From NCBI GenBank assembly GCA_900548745.1, contig URLQ01000119.1, positions 1 through 8,927 on the forward strand: 8,927 nt of DNA, given 5' to 3'. The notes under the pieces are model-generated. The model was not told where the DNA came from, ran no database searches, and saw only the letters and a program-made list of their open reading frames with translations. The DNA is from an uncultured Prevotella sp. (GTDB taxonomy: Bacteria > Bacteroidota > Bacteroidia > Bacteroidales > Bacteroidaceae). The position numbers and the translations under genes were made by a program. This document shows positions 1-8,602 of the stretch, piece after piece; position 1 is the first letter of the stretch; each line of letters begins with the position of its first letter.

Positions 1-3000
1 ACGTGAACGGTAAGGTGGGCGACAAGGTGAACATGAACCTCAACTACAACACCGACGCAACGTTCGACTTCGACTCGCAGAACATGAAGCTGAAGTATGA
101 AGGCAAGGAGGACGAGATTATAAAGCTGGTGGAAGCCGGCAACGTGTCCTTCCCAAGCAACTCGTCACTCATAAAGGGAGCATCGTCGCTGTTCGGTATA
201 CGCACCGACATGCAGTTCGGAAAGCTGAAACTGCAGACCGTGCTCTCGCAGAAGAAGTCGTCGAGCAAGAGCGTCTCATCCAAAGGCGGAGTGCAGCTCA
301 CGCCATTCGAGATTGACGCCGCCGACTATGAGGACAACCGCCACTTCTTCCTCTCAAAATATTTCCGCGACAAATACGACGCGGCAATGAAGACCCTGCC
401 GAACCTCACCACGGGCATTACCATCAACCGCGTGGAGGTGTGGGTTACCAACAAACAGGGCAACACTACCAACACCCGAAACATCATCGCCCTGACCGAC
501 CTCGGAGAAAACACCAAGGTGAGCAACCCGATGTGGGGCATAACTGGTACTCCCGTGCCTTCGAACAATGCCAACAGCGAGTATTCTACCATAGTAAACT
601 CTTACGCCGCAGCGAGAGACATTGACCAGACAAGTACCGTGCTTGACGGAATACCTAACTTTGTAGGAGGTTCCGACTACGAGAAGCTGCAAAGCGCACG
701 ACTGCTCAACTCCTCGGAATACTCCGTAAACCAGGCGTTGGGATATATCTCGCTGAAATCGACTCTACAGACAGACCAGGTGCTTGCCGTGGCTTACGAA
801 TATACTTCAGGCGGACAGACCTATCAGGTGGGTGAGTTCGCATCCGACATACAGGACGTGAAACAGGCACTCTTCGTAAAATCGCTGAAGAACACAAGCA
901 ACAACCCGAAGCAGGGAAACTGGGACCTGATGATGAAAAACGTTTATTATCTCGCATCATCTGTAGAGAAAGACAAGTTCCGACTCGACGTGAAGTATCA
1001 GAGCGACACAACCGGTGTCTATCTGTCATACATACCGGAACAGCAGGTGAAGGACATGACGACGATAAAGCTGCTCGGCGCAGACCGACTCGACAATAAC
1101 AACAAGGCACACAGCAACGGATATTTCGACTATGTGGAAGGCTACACCGTGAGCAACGGACGCGTGTTCTTCCCTGAGGCCGAGCCGTTCGGCGACTATC
1201 TCTACAACGCACTCGTTGCCAAAGGCGTGGCGCCGGACAAGGCTGCAAAATACAGCTATACCGAACTTTACGACTCTACAAAGACCATTGCCAAGCAGAT
1301 TGCGGAGAAGGACAAGTTCCGACTTATCGGTCAGTTCCGTGGCACATCGGCAAACGTAATATCGCTCGGCGCATACAACGTGCCGCAGGGTTCTGTAGTA
1401 GTTACCGCAGGCGGAGTAACCCTCAACGAGGGCTCGGACTATAGCGTGGACTATTCTGCCGGAGAGGTAACCATCCTCAACCAAAGCATCATCGATGCCG
1501 GAACAGCGGTCAACGTTTCGCTCGAAAGCAATACCGACTATGCACAACAGAGAAAGACAATGATCGGACTGAACTGGGAGTACAACTTCTCGAAGAACTT
1601 CCAGCTAAGCGGTACGTTCCAGCATCTATCGGAACAGGCTCTTACCACAAAGGTATCCATGGGGTCTGAACCGCTCAACAACACGCTGTGGGGACTGAAC
1701 CTGAACTGGAAGAAGGAAAGCCAGTGGCTGACAAACATGCTCGACAAGATTCCTTTCCTGCATTGCACACAGCCCTCGCAGATTTCCTTTACGGGAGAGT
1801 TCGCACAGCTCATTGCCGGAAAGGCAAGCGACACACAGGACAACGCTTCATACATCGATGACTTCGAAAACACGAAGAACACCATCGATGTATCATCGCC
1901 GTCATCATGGATAATATCCAGCGTGCCGACAATGTTCCCGAACTACAACAACAAGACAACGCTGCAAAGCGGATTCGAGCGTGCCCTGCTGGCATGGTAC
2001 ACCATCGACCCGCTGTTCACACGCAGAAGCAGCTCGTTGACACCTGGCCACATAAAGAGCGACCTGCACCAGCTTTCAAACCACTATGTGAGAGAGGTAT
2101 ACGTAAGAGAGCTCTTCCCTAACCGCGACCAAAGCACTTATAGCGGCGCCACCGCCACATTGTCTATACTGAACCTTGCATACTATCCGTCAGAGCGCGG
2201 TCCGTATAACTTCAACCCGAACCTTAACAGCGACGGTACTCTGCCTACCCCGCAGCGAAACTGGGGTGGTATGATGCGCCGACTCGACACCAACGATTTC
2301 GAAACGGCAAACATAGAATACATAGAGTTCTGGATGCTCGACCCGTTCATCTACAGCAACAGAGAAGGCAACGCCGCACAGTATGGCGGTGACTTCTACA
2401 TCAACCTCGGAGAAGTGAGCGAGGATGTGCTGCGCGACGGCAAGAAGTTCTATGAGAGTGGAATGCCTGTGGATGGCTCACAGAGCTTTACCACTACACA
2501 ATGGGGTAAGATACCGACACAACCTACCGTAACTTATTCTTTTGCAACAGCTGCTGGAGCAAGAGCAAAACAGGACGTGGGCTTCAACGGACTTACCGAT
2601 GAGGAAGAGAAAAGCTTTGCACCATACAAGGACTTTCTGACTGCCGTGCAGAACCGTGTGACGGGAGCTGCTCTCGACTCCATAATGGCAGACCCGGCAA
2701 ACGACAACTACCACTACTTCCGTGGTTCCGACTTTGATGCCGCACGCACTCCTATCCTGCAGAGATACAAGAGGATAAACAACCCGCAGGGCAACTCGCC
2801 GGACAGCGACATGAGAAACGAAAGCTACGACACCTCTTACAAGACAACACCCGACGTTGAGGACATCAACCAGGACTATACGCTGAACGAGTATGAGAAA
2901 TACTATCAGTACCACGTGAGCATACGTCCACAGGACCTCGTGGTAGGACATAACTATATCGTGGACAAGAGAGAGACCTCCGTGAAGCTGAGAAACGACA

Positions 3001-6000
3001 CAACGGAAAGCGTGACATGGTATCAGTTCAGAATACCTGTAAAAGACTATGAACGCAACGTGGGAGGAATTACAGACTTCACATCCATACGTTTTATGCG
3101 TATGTTCATGACCAACTTCCAGCGCCCTATCGTGCTACGCTTCGGTAGCCTCGACCTTGTGCGCGGCGAATGGAGAGTATACGAACAGTCGCTAAGCAAC
3201 GGCGGCAACGAGTCTGGAAAGATGGCTGTGAGCGCCGTGAACATAGAAGAGAACAACGACCGCACACCTGTAAACTACGTGCTGCCTCCTGGCATACGCC
3301 GCGAACAAGACCCTACGCAACCACAGCTGACGGAGGCAAACGAGCAGGCTCTCGACATTCAGGTGACCAATTTGTCCAACGGCGAGGCAAAGGCGGTATA
3401 CAAAAACACTACTCTCGACCTGCGCCAATACAAGCGCATACAGATGTTTGTGCATGCCAACGCCTTCGAGCAGAACTCCACCAACCTGCAAGACAACCAG
3501 CTGGCTCTGTTCGTGAGACTTGGCTCTGACTACAAGAACAACTATTATGAGTATGAAATCCCGCTAAAGCTAACGGAACCGGGACACTATGACCGTTACT
3601 CAGCTGCCGACTGCCGACTTGTATGGCCTGAAGAGAATATGCTCGATATACCGTTCAGCGTATTTACCGCTCTGAAGAAAGCCAGAAACAAAGCCAAGAG
3701 CATCGGACAGGCTTCATACAACTACCCATACAGCACATACGACGAAGAGAAACCTAACAACAAAATCACTATCGTAGGTAATCCTACTCTCGGCGAGGTG
3801 CGCACTATGATTATAGGTGTGAGAAACCTTGCCACAGAACAGAAGTCTGGAGAAGTGTGGGTGAACGAACTCAGACTGAAGGAATATAACAACTCCGGCG
3901 GCTGGGCGGCACAGGGTAACTTCAATATGCAGCTGTCGGACATCGGTAGCGTAAACGTAACAGGAAAATATGTTTCCGAAGGCTTCGGAGGTCTTGAGGA
4001 CGGTGTGGCACAACGTGCACAGGATGACTACAAGACATATAGTGTGACAACGAACTTCGAACTCGGAAAGTTCTTCCCCGACAAGGCAAAAGTGTCTATC
4101 CCTCTTTATTACTCTGTAACACAAGAGGAGACCCGTCCGAAATACAACCCTCTCGACACGGACATGAAACTTGACGATGCCCTCGAAGCTATGGAGAAAC
4201 ATGAACGCGACTCTATAGAAAGCATCGCCGTGACAAAGACGAAGAACACCAACTTCTCTTTGTCTAACATGAAAGTGGGTATTGCAACGAAGAAACATCC
4301 GATGCCTTACGACCCGGCAAACTTCTCGTTCAGCTACAGCCACAGTCATCGCCATACAAGCGGAGAAACCACCGTATATGAGAACGAGGACAACTGGCGA
4401 GGCTCCATGAACTACAGCTATACGCCGGTTTACAAGGCTTTTGAACCTTTCAAGAAAATCAAAAGCAAGAGCAAGTGGTTTGACATCTTCAAAAGATTCG
4501 GCCTCAACTGGCTTCCACAGAACCTGACGTTCAACACAGAGATACTGCGCAACTACTACGAACTGCAGGAACGCGACATGGAGAGCACGGAGAACAGCGA
4601 ACTGCCGCTTACGTTCAGCGAACAGTTCCTGTGGAACCGAGAATTCTCTATACGATGGGACCTTACCAAGAATCTGCACATGAGCTTCAACAGTGCCACT
4701 CATGCGGAAATTGAAGAGCCTTACACTCCTGTAAACAAAGACCTCTACCCCGACCAGTATACGGCGTGGAAGGACTCTGTATGGACAAGTATCAAGCACT
4801 TCGGAAGACCTCTCGACTATAACCAGACGTTCACGGCATCTTATCAGGCTCCGCTGAACCTCATCCCTATCTTCGACTGGATTAATGCCGATGCCAACTA
4901 CAATGCCACATACAACTGGACACGAGGCACCTCATTGGAGGACGGACAATCGTTGGGCAACGTTATTGCAAATAACCGAACGATAAACATCAACGGTTCA
5001 TTCAACCTTGAAAAGCTGTACAACCACATACCGTTCCTCAAGAAGACCAACGACAGGTTCAACAAGAGAGGCAATATTTATGCACAGACGAAGAAGAAGA
5101 ACGACATCGCAAAAAGAAATTTAAAGAAAGGCAATAAAGAAGACAGCAAGCTGCCAAAGAACAAGAAATCGTTTGAAAAGGAAATAAAGCTGCTGCCCGA
5201 CACGTCTGTCGTAATAACACACGGCAAGAACAGCAAGCGCCTGATTGTTTCGGCAAAGACAAAGGACGGAAAGGTGTTCAAGCTGAAATACACGACAGTT
5301 GACAACAACAAGATAAAGATAAGATCGAGCGCAGACACTACCACTACCATCAAGCTACTCGTAAAGCCCAAAGAGCCGCTCGAGAACCAGAAATGGTACA
5401 AGACGGCACAGGTAATAGCTCGCGGACTGATGGCGGTGCGCAACTTCAACATATCATACCGCAACCAATACGGATTGTCGCTGCCGGGCTTCCTGCCGGA
5501 AATAGGAGACATGTTCGGACAGAAGAGAGGCGACATCATGTCGCCAGGACTCGACTTCGCCTTTGGCTTTGTCAACGACGACTATGTAAAGAAGAGCGCC
5601 GAGCGAGGCTGGCTGCTTATGGCTGACAGCATTGCAACGCCTGCAACGTCAAGCAAGACCGAGGACCTGCAGCTGCGCATGACTCTTGAACCTGTAAAAG
5701 ACCTGAAGATTGACCTCAACGCCAGTCGCACACAGACTACAGCAAAGAGCGTGCAGTATATGTATCAGGGCATGCCTACGACACAGAGCGGTACTTTCAC
5801 CATGACAACGATAAGTTTGGGAAGTGCCTTCGAAAGCATGGGCGATGCCAACAACGGCTACTATTCCAAATCGTTTGAAAAGTTCTGCAACTCTCTTGAA
5901 GGCTTCCGACAGAGGGTTGAGAACCAGTATGCGGGAGCTGTCTACCCCGCAGGAACGACACATGGCGGCGAGACATTCAATCCGGAGAACGGAACAGTTA

Positions 6001-6884
6001 ACAAATACAGCGCCGACGTAATGGTTCCGGCTTTCCTTTCCACTTATACAAGCATGGGAGGAAGCTCGCTCGAACTCTTCCCTACCCTGTCGAGACTGTT
6101 GCCGAACTGGTCTGTAAGATATAGCGGACTGGGAAGACTGCCATGGTTCAGCGAAGTGTTCAAGAGCTTCAACATCAACCATGCCTACAAGAGCATATAT
6201 GCTGTCGGCTCATACAGTTCGTTCAGCACATATCAGGAATACATGAACGGACTCGGATTCATTACCGACGCCACAACCGGCAACCCTACGCCAAGCAGCA
6301 TGTTCAATGTCTCAACGGTAAGCATCAACGAGTCGTTCTCGCCATTGCTCGGTGTAGACATGACTTTCCAGAACAACCTGACAGCCAAGGTGGAATACCG
6401 AACCACCCGTGTGCTCAGCCTCAGCATGACAAGTGTGCAGCTGAACGAATCTTCAAGCAACGACTGGGTCATCGGTATGGGATATAAAGTGAACAACTTC
6501 GACTTCTTCGGACTGCTGGGCAACGGTAACAAATCGCGAAAAGTAAAGAACAGCAAGAACAAGAATCAGAACGACAAGAACAAGAGCTCCAGCAGCAACA
6601 AGAACAACCGCAGCGGATTCAACACCGACCTGAACCTGCGTCTCGACTTGTCGTTCAGAAAGCAGGCTGCAATCTGCCGCGACATTGCTTCGATGACAAG
6701 TACGGCAAGCAGTGGAAACTCAGCTTTCAAGCTGTCGTTTGCTGCAGACTATACTTTGTCAAGACTGTTGACAATGAGCTTCTATTACGACCGTCAGACA
6801 AACACGCCGCTGCTCTCAAGCAGCAGTTATCCGACTACGACAACCGACTTCGGTCTGAGTCTGAAGTTCTCGCTCACAAGATAA
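1..6884 (+). CDS. sprA: SprA/Sov, T9SS outer-membrane translocon, 5'-truncated by the window edge
   Basis: The protein is the giant outer-membrane beta-barrel that conducts folded cargo across the outer membrane in the type IX secretion system; the Flavobacterium homologue is a 36-strand barrel working with PorV and a plug protein. The 2293 visible residues (numbered from position 3) carry family-typical segments in order: a VTAGG-type beta module (about 463-505), YIDDFE (617-622), AWYTIDPLF (near 665), YYPSERGPYNFN (727-738), NWGGMMR (753-759), EYIEFW (772-777), SIRFMRMF (from 1028), NYVLPPGI (from 1091) and GEVWVNELRL (from 1283). The C-terminus is a beta-strand ending FSLTR just before TAA. 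Full-length homologues run to roughly 2400-2500 residues, so the signal peptide and N-terminal region lie upstream of the window. The GTG at position 3 is an internal valine codon, not a start. Two lysine-rich low-complexity stretches (1697-1729 and 2177-2203) look like loops between strands. Identification rests on recalled family motifs, not a search, but the match runs along the whole length. Confidence 0.96.
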   Translation, partial: VNGKVGDKVNMNLNYNTDATFDFDSQNMKLKYEGKEDEIIKLVEAGNVSFPSNSSLIKGASSLFGIRTDMQFGKLKLQTVLSQKKSSSKSVSSKGGVQLTPFEIDAADYEDNRHFFLSKYFRDKYDAAMKTLPNLTTGITINRVEVWVTNKQGNTTNTRNIIALTDLGENTKVSNPMWGITGTPVPSNNANSEYSTIVNSYAAARDIDQTSTVLDGIPNFVGGSDYEKLQSARLLNSSEYSVNQALGYISLKSTLQTDQVLAVAYEYTSGGQTYQVGEFASDIQDVKQALFVKSLKNTSNNPKQGNWDLMMKNVYYLASSVEKDKFRLDVKYQSDTTGVYLSYIPEQQVKDMTTIKLLGADRLDNNNKAHSNGYFDYVEGYTVSNGRVFFPEAEPFGDYLYNALVAKGVAPDKAAKYSYTELYDSTKTIAKQIAEKDKFRLIGQFRGTSANVISLGAYNVPQGSVVVTAGGVTLNEGSDYSVDYSAGEVTILNQSIIDAGTAVNVSLESNTDYAQQRKTMIGLNWEYNFSKNFQLSGTFQHLSEQALTTKVSMGSEPLNNTLWGLNLNWKKESQWLTNMLDKIPFLHCTQPSQISFTGEFAQLIAGKASDTQDNASYIDDFENTKNTIDVSSPSSWIISSVPTMFPNYNNKTTLQSGFERALLAWYTIDPLFTRRSSSLTPGHIKSDLHQLSNHYVREVYVRELFPNRDQSTYSGATATLSILNLAYYPSERGPYNFNPNLNSDGTLPTPQRNWGGMMRRLDTNDFETANIEYIEFWMLDPFIYSNREGNAAQYGGDFYINLGEVSEDVLRDGKKFYESGMPVDGSQSFTTTQWGKIPTQPTVTYSFATAAGARAKQDVGFNGLTDEEEKSFAPYKDFLTAVQNRVTGAALDSIMADPANDNYHYFRGSDFDAARTPILQRYKRINNPQGNSPDSDMRNESYDTSYKTTPDVEDINQDYTLNEYEKYYQYHVSIRPQDLVVGHNYIVDKRETSVKLRNDTTESVTWYQFRIPVKDYERNVGGITDFTSIRFMRMFMTNFQRPIVLRFGSLDLVRGEWRVYEQSLSNGGNESGKMAVSAVNIEENNDRTPVNYVLPPGIRREQDPTQPQLTEANEQALDIQVTNLSNGEAKAVYKNTTLDLRQYKRIQMFVHANAFEQNSTNLQDNQLALFVRLGSDYKNNYYEYEIPLKLTEPGHYDRYSAADCRLVWPEENMLDIPFSVFTALKKARNKAKSIGQASYNYPYSTYDEEKPNNKITIVGNPTLGEVRTMIIGVRNLATEQKSGEVWVNELRLKEYNNSGGWAAQGNFNMQLSDIGSVNVTGKYVSEGFGGLEDGVAQRAQDDYKTYSVTTNFELGKFFPDKAKVSIPLYYSVTQEETRPKYNPLDTDMKLDDALEAMEKHERDSIESIAVTKTKNTNFSLSNMKVGIATKKHPMPYDPANFSFSYSHSHRHTSGETTVYENEDNWRGSMNYSYTPVYKAFEPFKKIKSKSKWFDIFKRFGLNWLPQNLTFNTEILRNYYELQERDMESTENSELPLTFSEQFLWNREFSIRWDLTKNLHMSFNSATHAEIEEPYTPVNKDLYPDQYTAWKDSVWTSIKHFGRPLDYNQTFTASYQAPLNLIPIFDWINADANYNATYNWTRGTSLEDGQSLGNVIANNRTININGSFNLEKLYNHIPFLKKTNDRFNKRGNIYAQTKKKNDIAKRNLKKGNKEDSKLPKNKKSFEKEIKLLPDTSVVITHGKNSKRLIVSAKTKDGKVFKLKYTTVDNNKIKIRSSADTTTTIKLLVKPKEPLENQKWYKTAQVIARGLMAVRNFNISYRNQYGLSLPGFLPEIGDMFGQKRGDIMSPGLDFAFGFVNDDYVKKSAERGWLLMADSIATPATSSKTEDLQLRMTLEPVKDLKIDLNASRTQTTAKSVQYMYQGMPTTQSGTFTMTTISLGSAFESMGDANNGYYSKSFEKFCNSLEGFRQRVENQYAGAVYPAGTTHGGETFNPENGTVNKYSADVMVPAFLSTYTSMGGSSLELFPTLSRLLPNWSVRYSGLGRLPWFSEVFKSFNINHAYKSIYAVGSYSSFSTYQEYMNGLGFITDATTGNPTPSSMFNVSTVSINESFSPLLGVDMTFQNNLTAKVEYRTTRVLSLSMTSVQLNESSSNDWVIGMGYKVNNFDFFGLLGNGNKSRKVKNSKNKNQNDKNKSSSSNKNNRSGFNTDLNLRLDLSFRKQAAICRDIASMTSTASSGNSAFKLSFAADYTLSRLLTMSFYYDRQTNTPLLSSSSYPTTTTDFGLSLKFSLTR

Positions 6885-6888
6885 CATC

Positions 6889-6940
6889 GGATTGTGGAAG
6901 AACTTATATGGCAACACGCCTATACAGTTCTTCCACAACC
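6889..6940 (+). other. Imperfect hairpin after the sprA stop codon, possible terminator or RNA-processing element
   Basis: A perfect 13-base inverted repeat pairs 6892-6904 (TTGTGGAAGAACT) with 6926-6938 (AGTTCTTCCACAA). Pairing continues inward through TATA/TATA (6905-6908 with 6921-6924, one bulged C at 6925) and GGC/GCC (6910-6912 with 6918-6920, one bulged T at 6909), leaving a five-base loop. It continues outward through GG/CC (6889-6890 with 6939-6940, one bulged A at 6891). It starts four bases after the sprA stop, so ending or stabilising the sprA transcript is the natural guess. No T-run follows the stem, so it is not a classical intrinsic terminator. The pairing is seen directly; the function is inferred. 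Confidence 0.6.
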
Positions 6941-7001
6941 TCAAACCTTTCTCGTATCAATTATCAAACAAGTAAACTATTAATATAAAACCAATATCAA
7001 T

Positions 7002-8474
7002 ATGAAAAGACTATTCCTATCAGTTTTCATGCTACTCGTAGCATTCGCAACCTTTGCACAAAGCAGACCAAAACTCATTGTCGGCATCGCCGTTGACCAG
7101 ATGCGCTGGGACTATCTGCACCGCTACTACAACCTCTATTGTGAAGGTGGCTTCAAACGGCTCATGAACGAAGGCTTCGACTGCGAGAACACAATGATAA
7201 ACTACATACCTGCCATTACCGCCGTTGGGCATACATCTATATATACAGGTGCTGTGCCTTCTATCCACGGCATACAAGCAAACAACTTCCTTCTCAACGG
7301 CAAGATGACTTACTGCACGGCAGACTCTACCGTTAGCGGCGTAGGCACAGACAGCAAGGCTGGACAGATGTCGCCACGCAATATGCTAACTACGACAATC
7401 GGCGACGAGCTGAAGGTTGCCACAAACTTCAAGTCGCGCGTGTTTGGCGTTTCCATCAAAGACCGTGCAGCCATCCTGCCTGCCGGACATGCTGCCGACG
7501 CTGCCTATTGGATAGACAGCAAGCAGAGTAAATTCATAACAAGCACTTATTATATGAAGCAGCTCCCGGCATGGGTGGAGAAATACAACAAGAAGATAAG
7601 CAAATACACCAGCGACCAGATAAGCTATTCTCCTGTAGGCAACGAGGTGACTATCGATATGGCAAAGAACGTTATCTCTAACGAGAAACTCGGGCAGCAG
7701 GGCGAGACAGACATGCTCTGCGTCAGCTTCTCTTCAACAGACAAGATTGGACATAAATACGGCACACACTGTCAGATTATTCAAGATCAGTTTGTTGACC
7801 TCGACAAGCGTCTGGCTGACTTCTTCAACTATCTCGACCAGACTATCGGAAAGGATGAGTATCTCGTATTCCTCACTGCCGACCACGGTGCTGCCAACAA
7901 CATTCTGATGAATCAGAAACATGGCATTCCTGCCGGAGGATTCTTCTACAAACAAGAGCTTAAAGACCTAAACACCTATCTGCAGAAAAAATACAACACC
8001 ACGGCAAACCTCGCACGATATATCATGTCATACAACGTGGTGCTCGACCACGATGCCATAGCAAAGGCAGGACTGAAGCTGCGCACGGTAAAGAACGATG
8101 TTGTGAAATATTTCCAAGGTAAAGAGTATGTGGCTTACGCCGTGAACATGGACCGTGTGGAATCCGCCACCGTACCTTCTTATATTAAGGAGAAGATGAT
8201 AAACGGCTACTGCCGCAAGCGCAACGGTGACATCCAGCTCATCATGCAGCCAGGATGGTATGAAATATACGGCGACAAAATTGATGAAGGAACGACACAC
8301 GGTGCATGGAATCCGTACGATGCCCACATACCGTTCCTGATGATGGGTTGGGGTGTGAAGCACGGCAAGACCAACCATCCGACCTACATAACCGACATCG
8401 CCGCCACCATCTGCAACCTTGTACACATACAGATGCCCAACGGCTGCATAGGCAATGCCGTGGAAATGAAATAA
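7002..8474 (+). CDS. Exported alkaline phosphatase, PafA-like monoesterase of the alkaline phosphatase superfamily
   Basis: This 490-residue protein probably releases inorganic phosphate from phosphate monoesters in the periplasm. The N-terminus is a Sec signal peptide: MKR, a hydrophobic core, then probable cleavage after A19 (TFA|Q); there is no lipobox cysteine. The bimetal site and catalytic residues of the family can be read off: D32 in VDQMRWDY, the likely nucleophile T73 in ITAVGHTSIYTG, N94 or N95, D247 and H251 in STDKIGHKYG, D294-H295 in TADHG, and H433 in TTHG. K153 and R155 in SIKDRAAILPAGH match the Lys/Arg pair (K162/R164) that marks PafA as a monoesterase rather than a diesterase. 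Classical PafA is about 546 residues; most of the difference lies between R155 and D247. There is no T9SS C-terminal sorting domain. The ATG at 7002 is chosen because the signal peptide begins there; the leader is A/T-rich with no Shine-Dalgarno sequence. No clear TAnnTTTG promoter lies in the 117-base gap to sprA, so read-through or a weak promoter is possible. Phosphodiesterase activity is less likely but not excluded. Confidence 0.92.
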   Translation: MKRLFLSVFMLLVAFATFAQSRPKLIVGIAVDQMRWDYLHRYYNLYCEGGFKRLMNEGFDCENTMINYIPAITAVGHTSIYTGAVPSIHGIQANNFLLNGKMTYCTADSTVSGVGTDSKAGQMSPRNMLTTTIGDELKVATNFKSRVFGVSIKDRAAILPAGHAADAAYWIDSKQSKFITSTYYMKQLPAWVEKYNKKISKYTSDQISYSPVGNEVTIDMAKNVISNEKLGQQGETDMLCVSFSSTDKIGHKYGTHCQIIQDQFVDLDKRLADFFNYLDQTIGKDEYLVFLTADHGAANNILMNQKHGIPAGGFFYKQELKDLNTYLQKKYNTTANLARYIMSYNVVLDHDAIAKAGLKLRTVKNDVVKYFQGKEYVAYAVNMDRVESATVPSYIKEKMINGYCRKRNGDIQLIMQPGWYEIYGDKIDEGTTHGAWNPYDAHIPFLMMGWGVKHGKTNHPTYITDIAATICNLVHIQMPNGCIGNAVEMK

Positions 8475-8495
8475 GCGAAACATCTGTAAATTAAC

Positions 8496-8513
8496 ATGCG
8501 TTTTTTATCGCAT
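8496..8513. repeat. Short inverted repeat ATGCG-N8-CGCAT in the -33 region of the recA promoter
   Basis: ATGCG at 8496-8500 is the exact reverse complement of CGCAT at 8509-8513, separated by TTTTTTAT. The repeat lies 22 bases after the phosphatase stop and directly upstream of the recA -7 element, roughly where a -33 box would sit. It could be an operator or a weak hairpin. A terminator is unlikely because the T-run is in the loop and none follows the stem. Only the symmetry is seen; any role is inference. Confidence 0.35.
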
Positions 8514-8529
8514 AATCAAATTAAATGAC

Positions 8530-8537
8530 TATATTTG
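8530..8537 (+). promoter_or_regulatory. recA promoter, Bacteroidota -7 element
   Basis: TATATTTG matches the Bacteroidota primary-sigma -7 consensus TAnnTTTG at every fixed position. It lies 65 bases upstream of the recA ATG, which predicts a transcript starting near 8541-8546 with an AT-rich leader of about 60 bases. The expected -33 TTG/TTTG is not clear: the equivalent region holds the T-run 8501-8506. A second, off-spaced resemblance (TATCATTTG, 8550-8558) lies just downstream and is weaker. Confidence 0.6.
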
Positions 8538-8602
8538 CATAACGTAAAATATCATTTGAGCAAACTGATATAATTGGAACAAAACATTTAATATAATAAA
8601 AA

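Noticed and set aside
3..5. GTG as the start codon of the first gene
   Set aside because: The open frame runs to the window edge, there is no signal peptide, and the first residues already match internal SprA sequence. It is an internal valine codon.
706..1248. A 180-codon minus-strand frame rich in Arg, Cys and Ser
   Set aside because: Its composition is typical of an out-of-frame translation and it lies wholly inside the conserved sprA coding region.
3714..4799. A 361-codon open frame on the minus strand inside sprA
   Set aside because: Its codons are exactly in register with sprA codons, so it is interrupted only where sprA uses TTA, CTA or TCA, which are uncommon here. The other long minus-strand frames (354-692, 1026-1547, 2478-2951, 5649-6182 and 8028-8483) share this register. 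The sense frame has clear family motifs; the antisense product has none.
6885..7001. Mobile element remnant or small gene in the sprA-phosphatase gap
   Set aside because: No open frame of note, no transposase similarity and no target-site duplication flanking the hairpin were seen.
8496..8513. Intrinsic terminator for the phosphatase gene
   Set aside because: The stem is only five base pairs, the T-run is in the loop rather than after the stem, and no good stem precedes the T-run.
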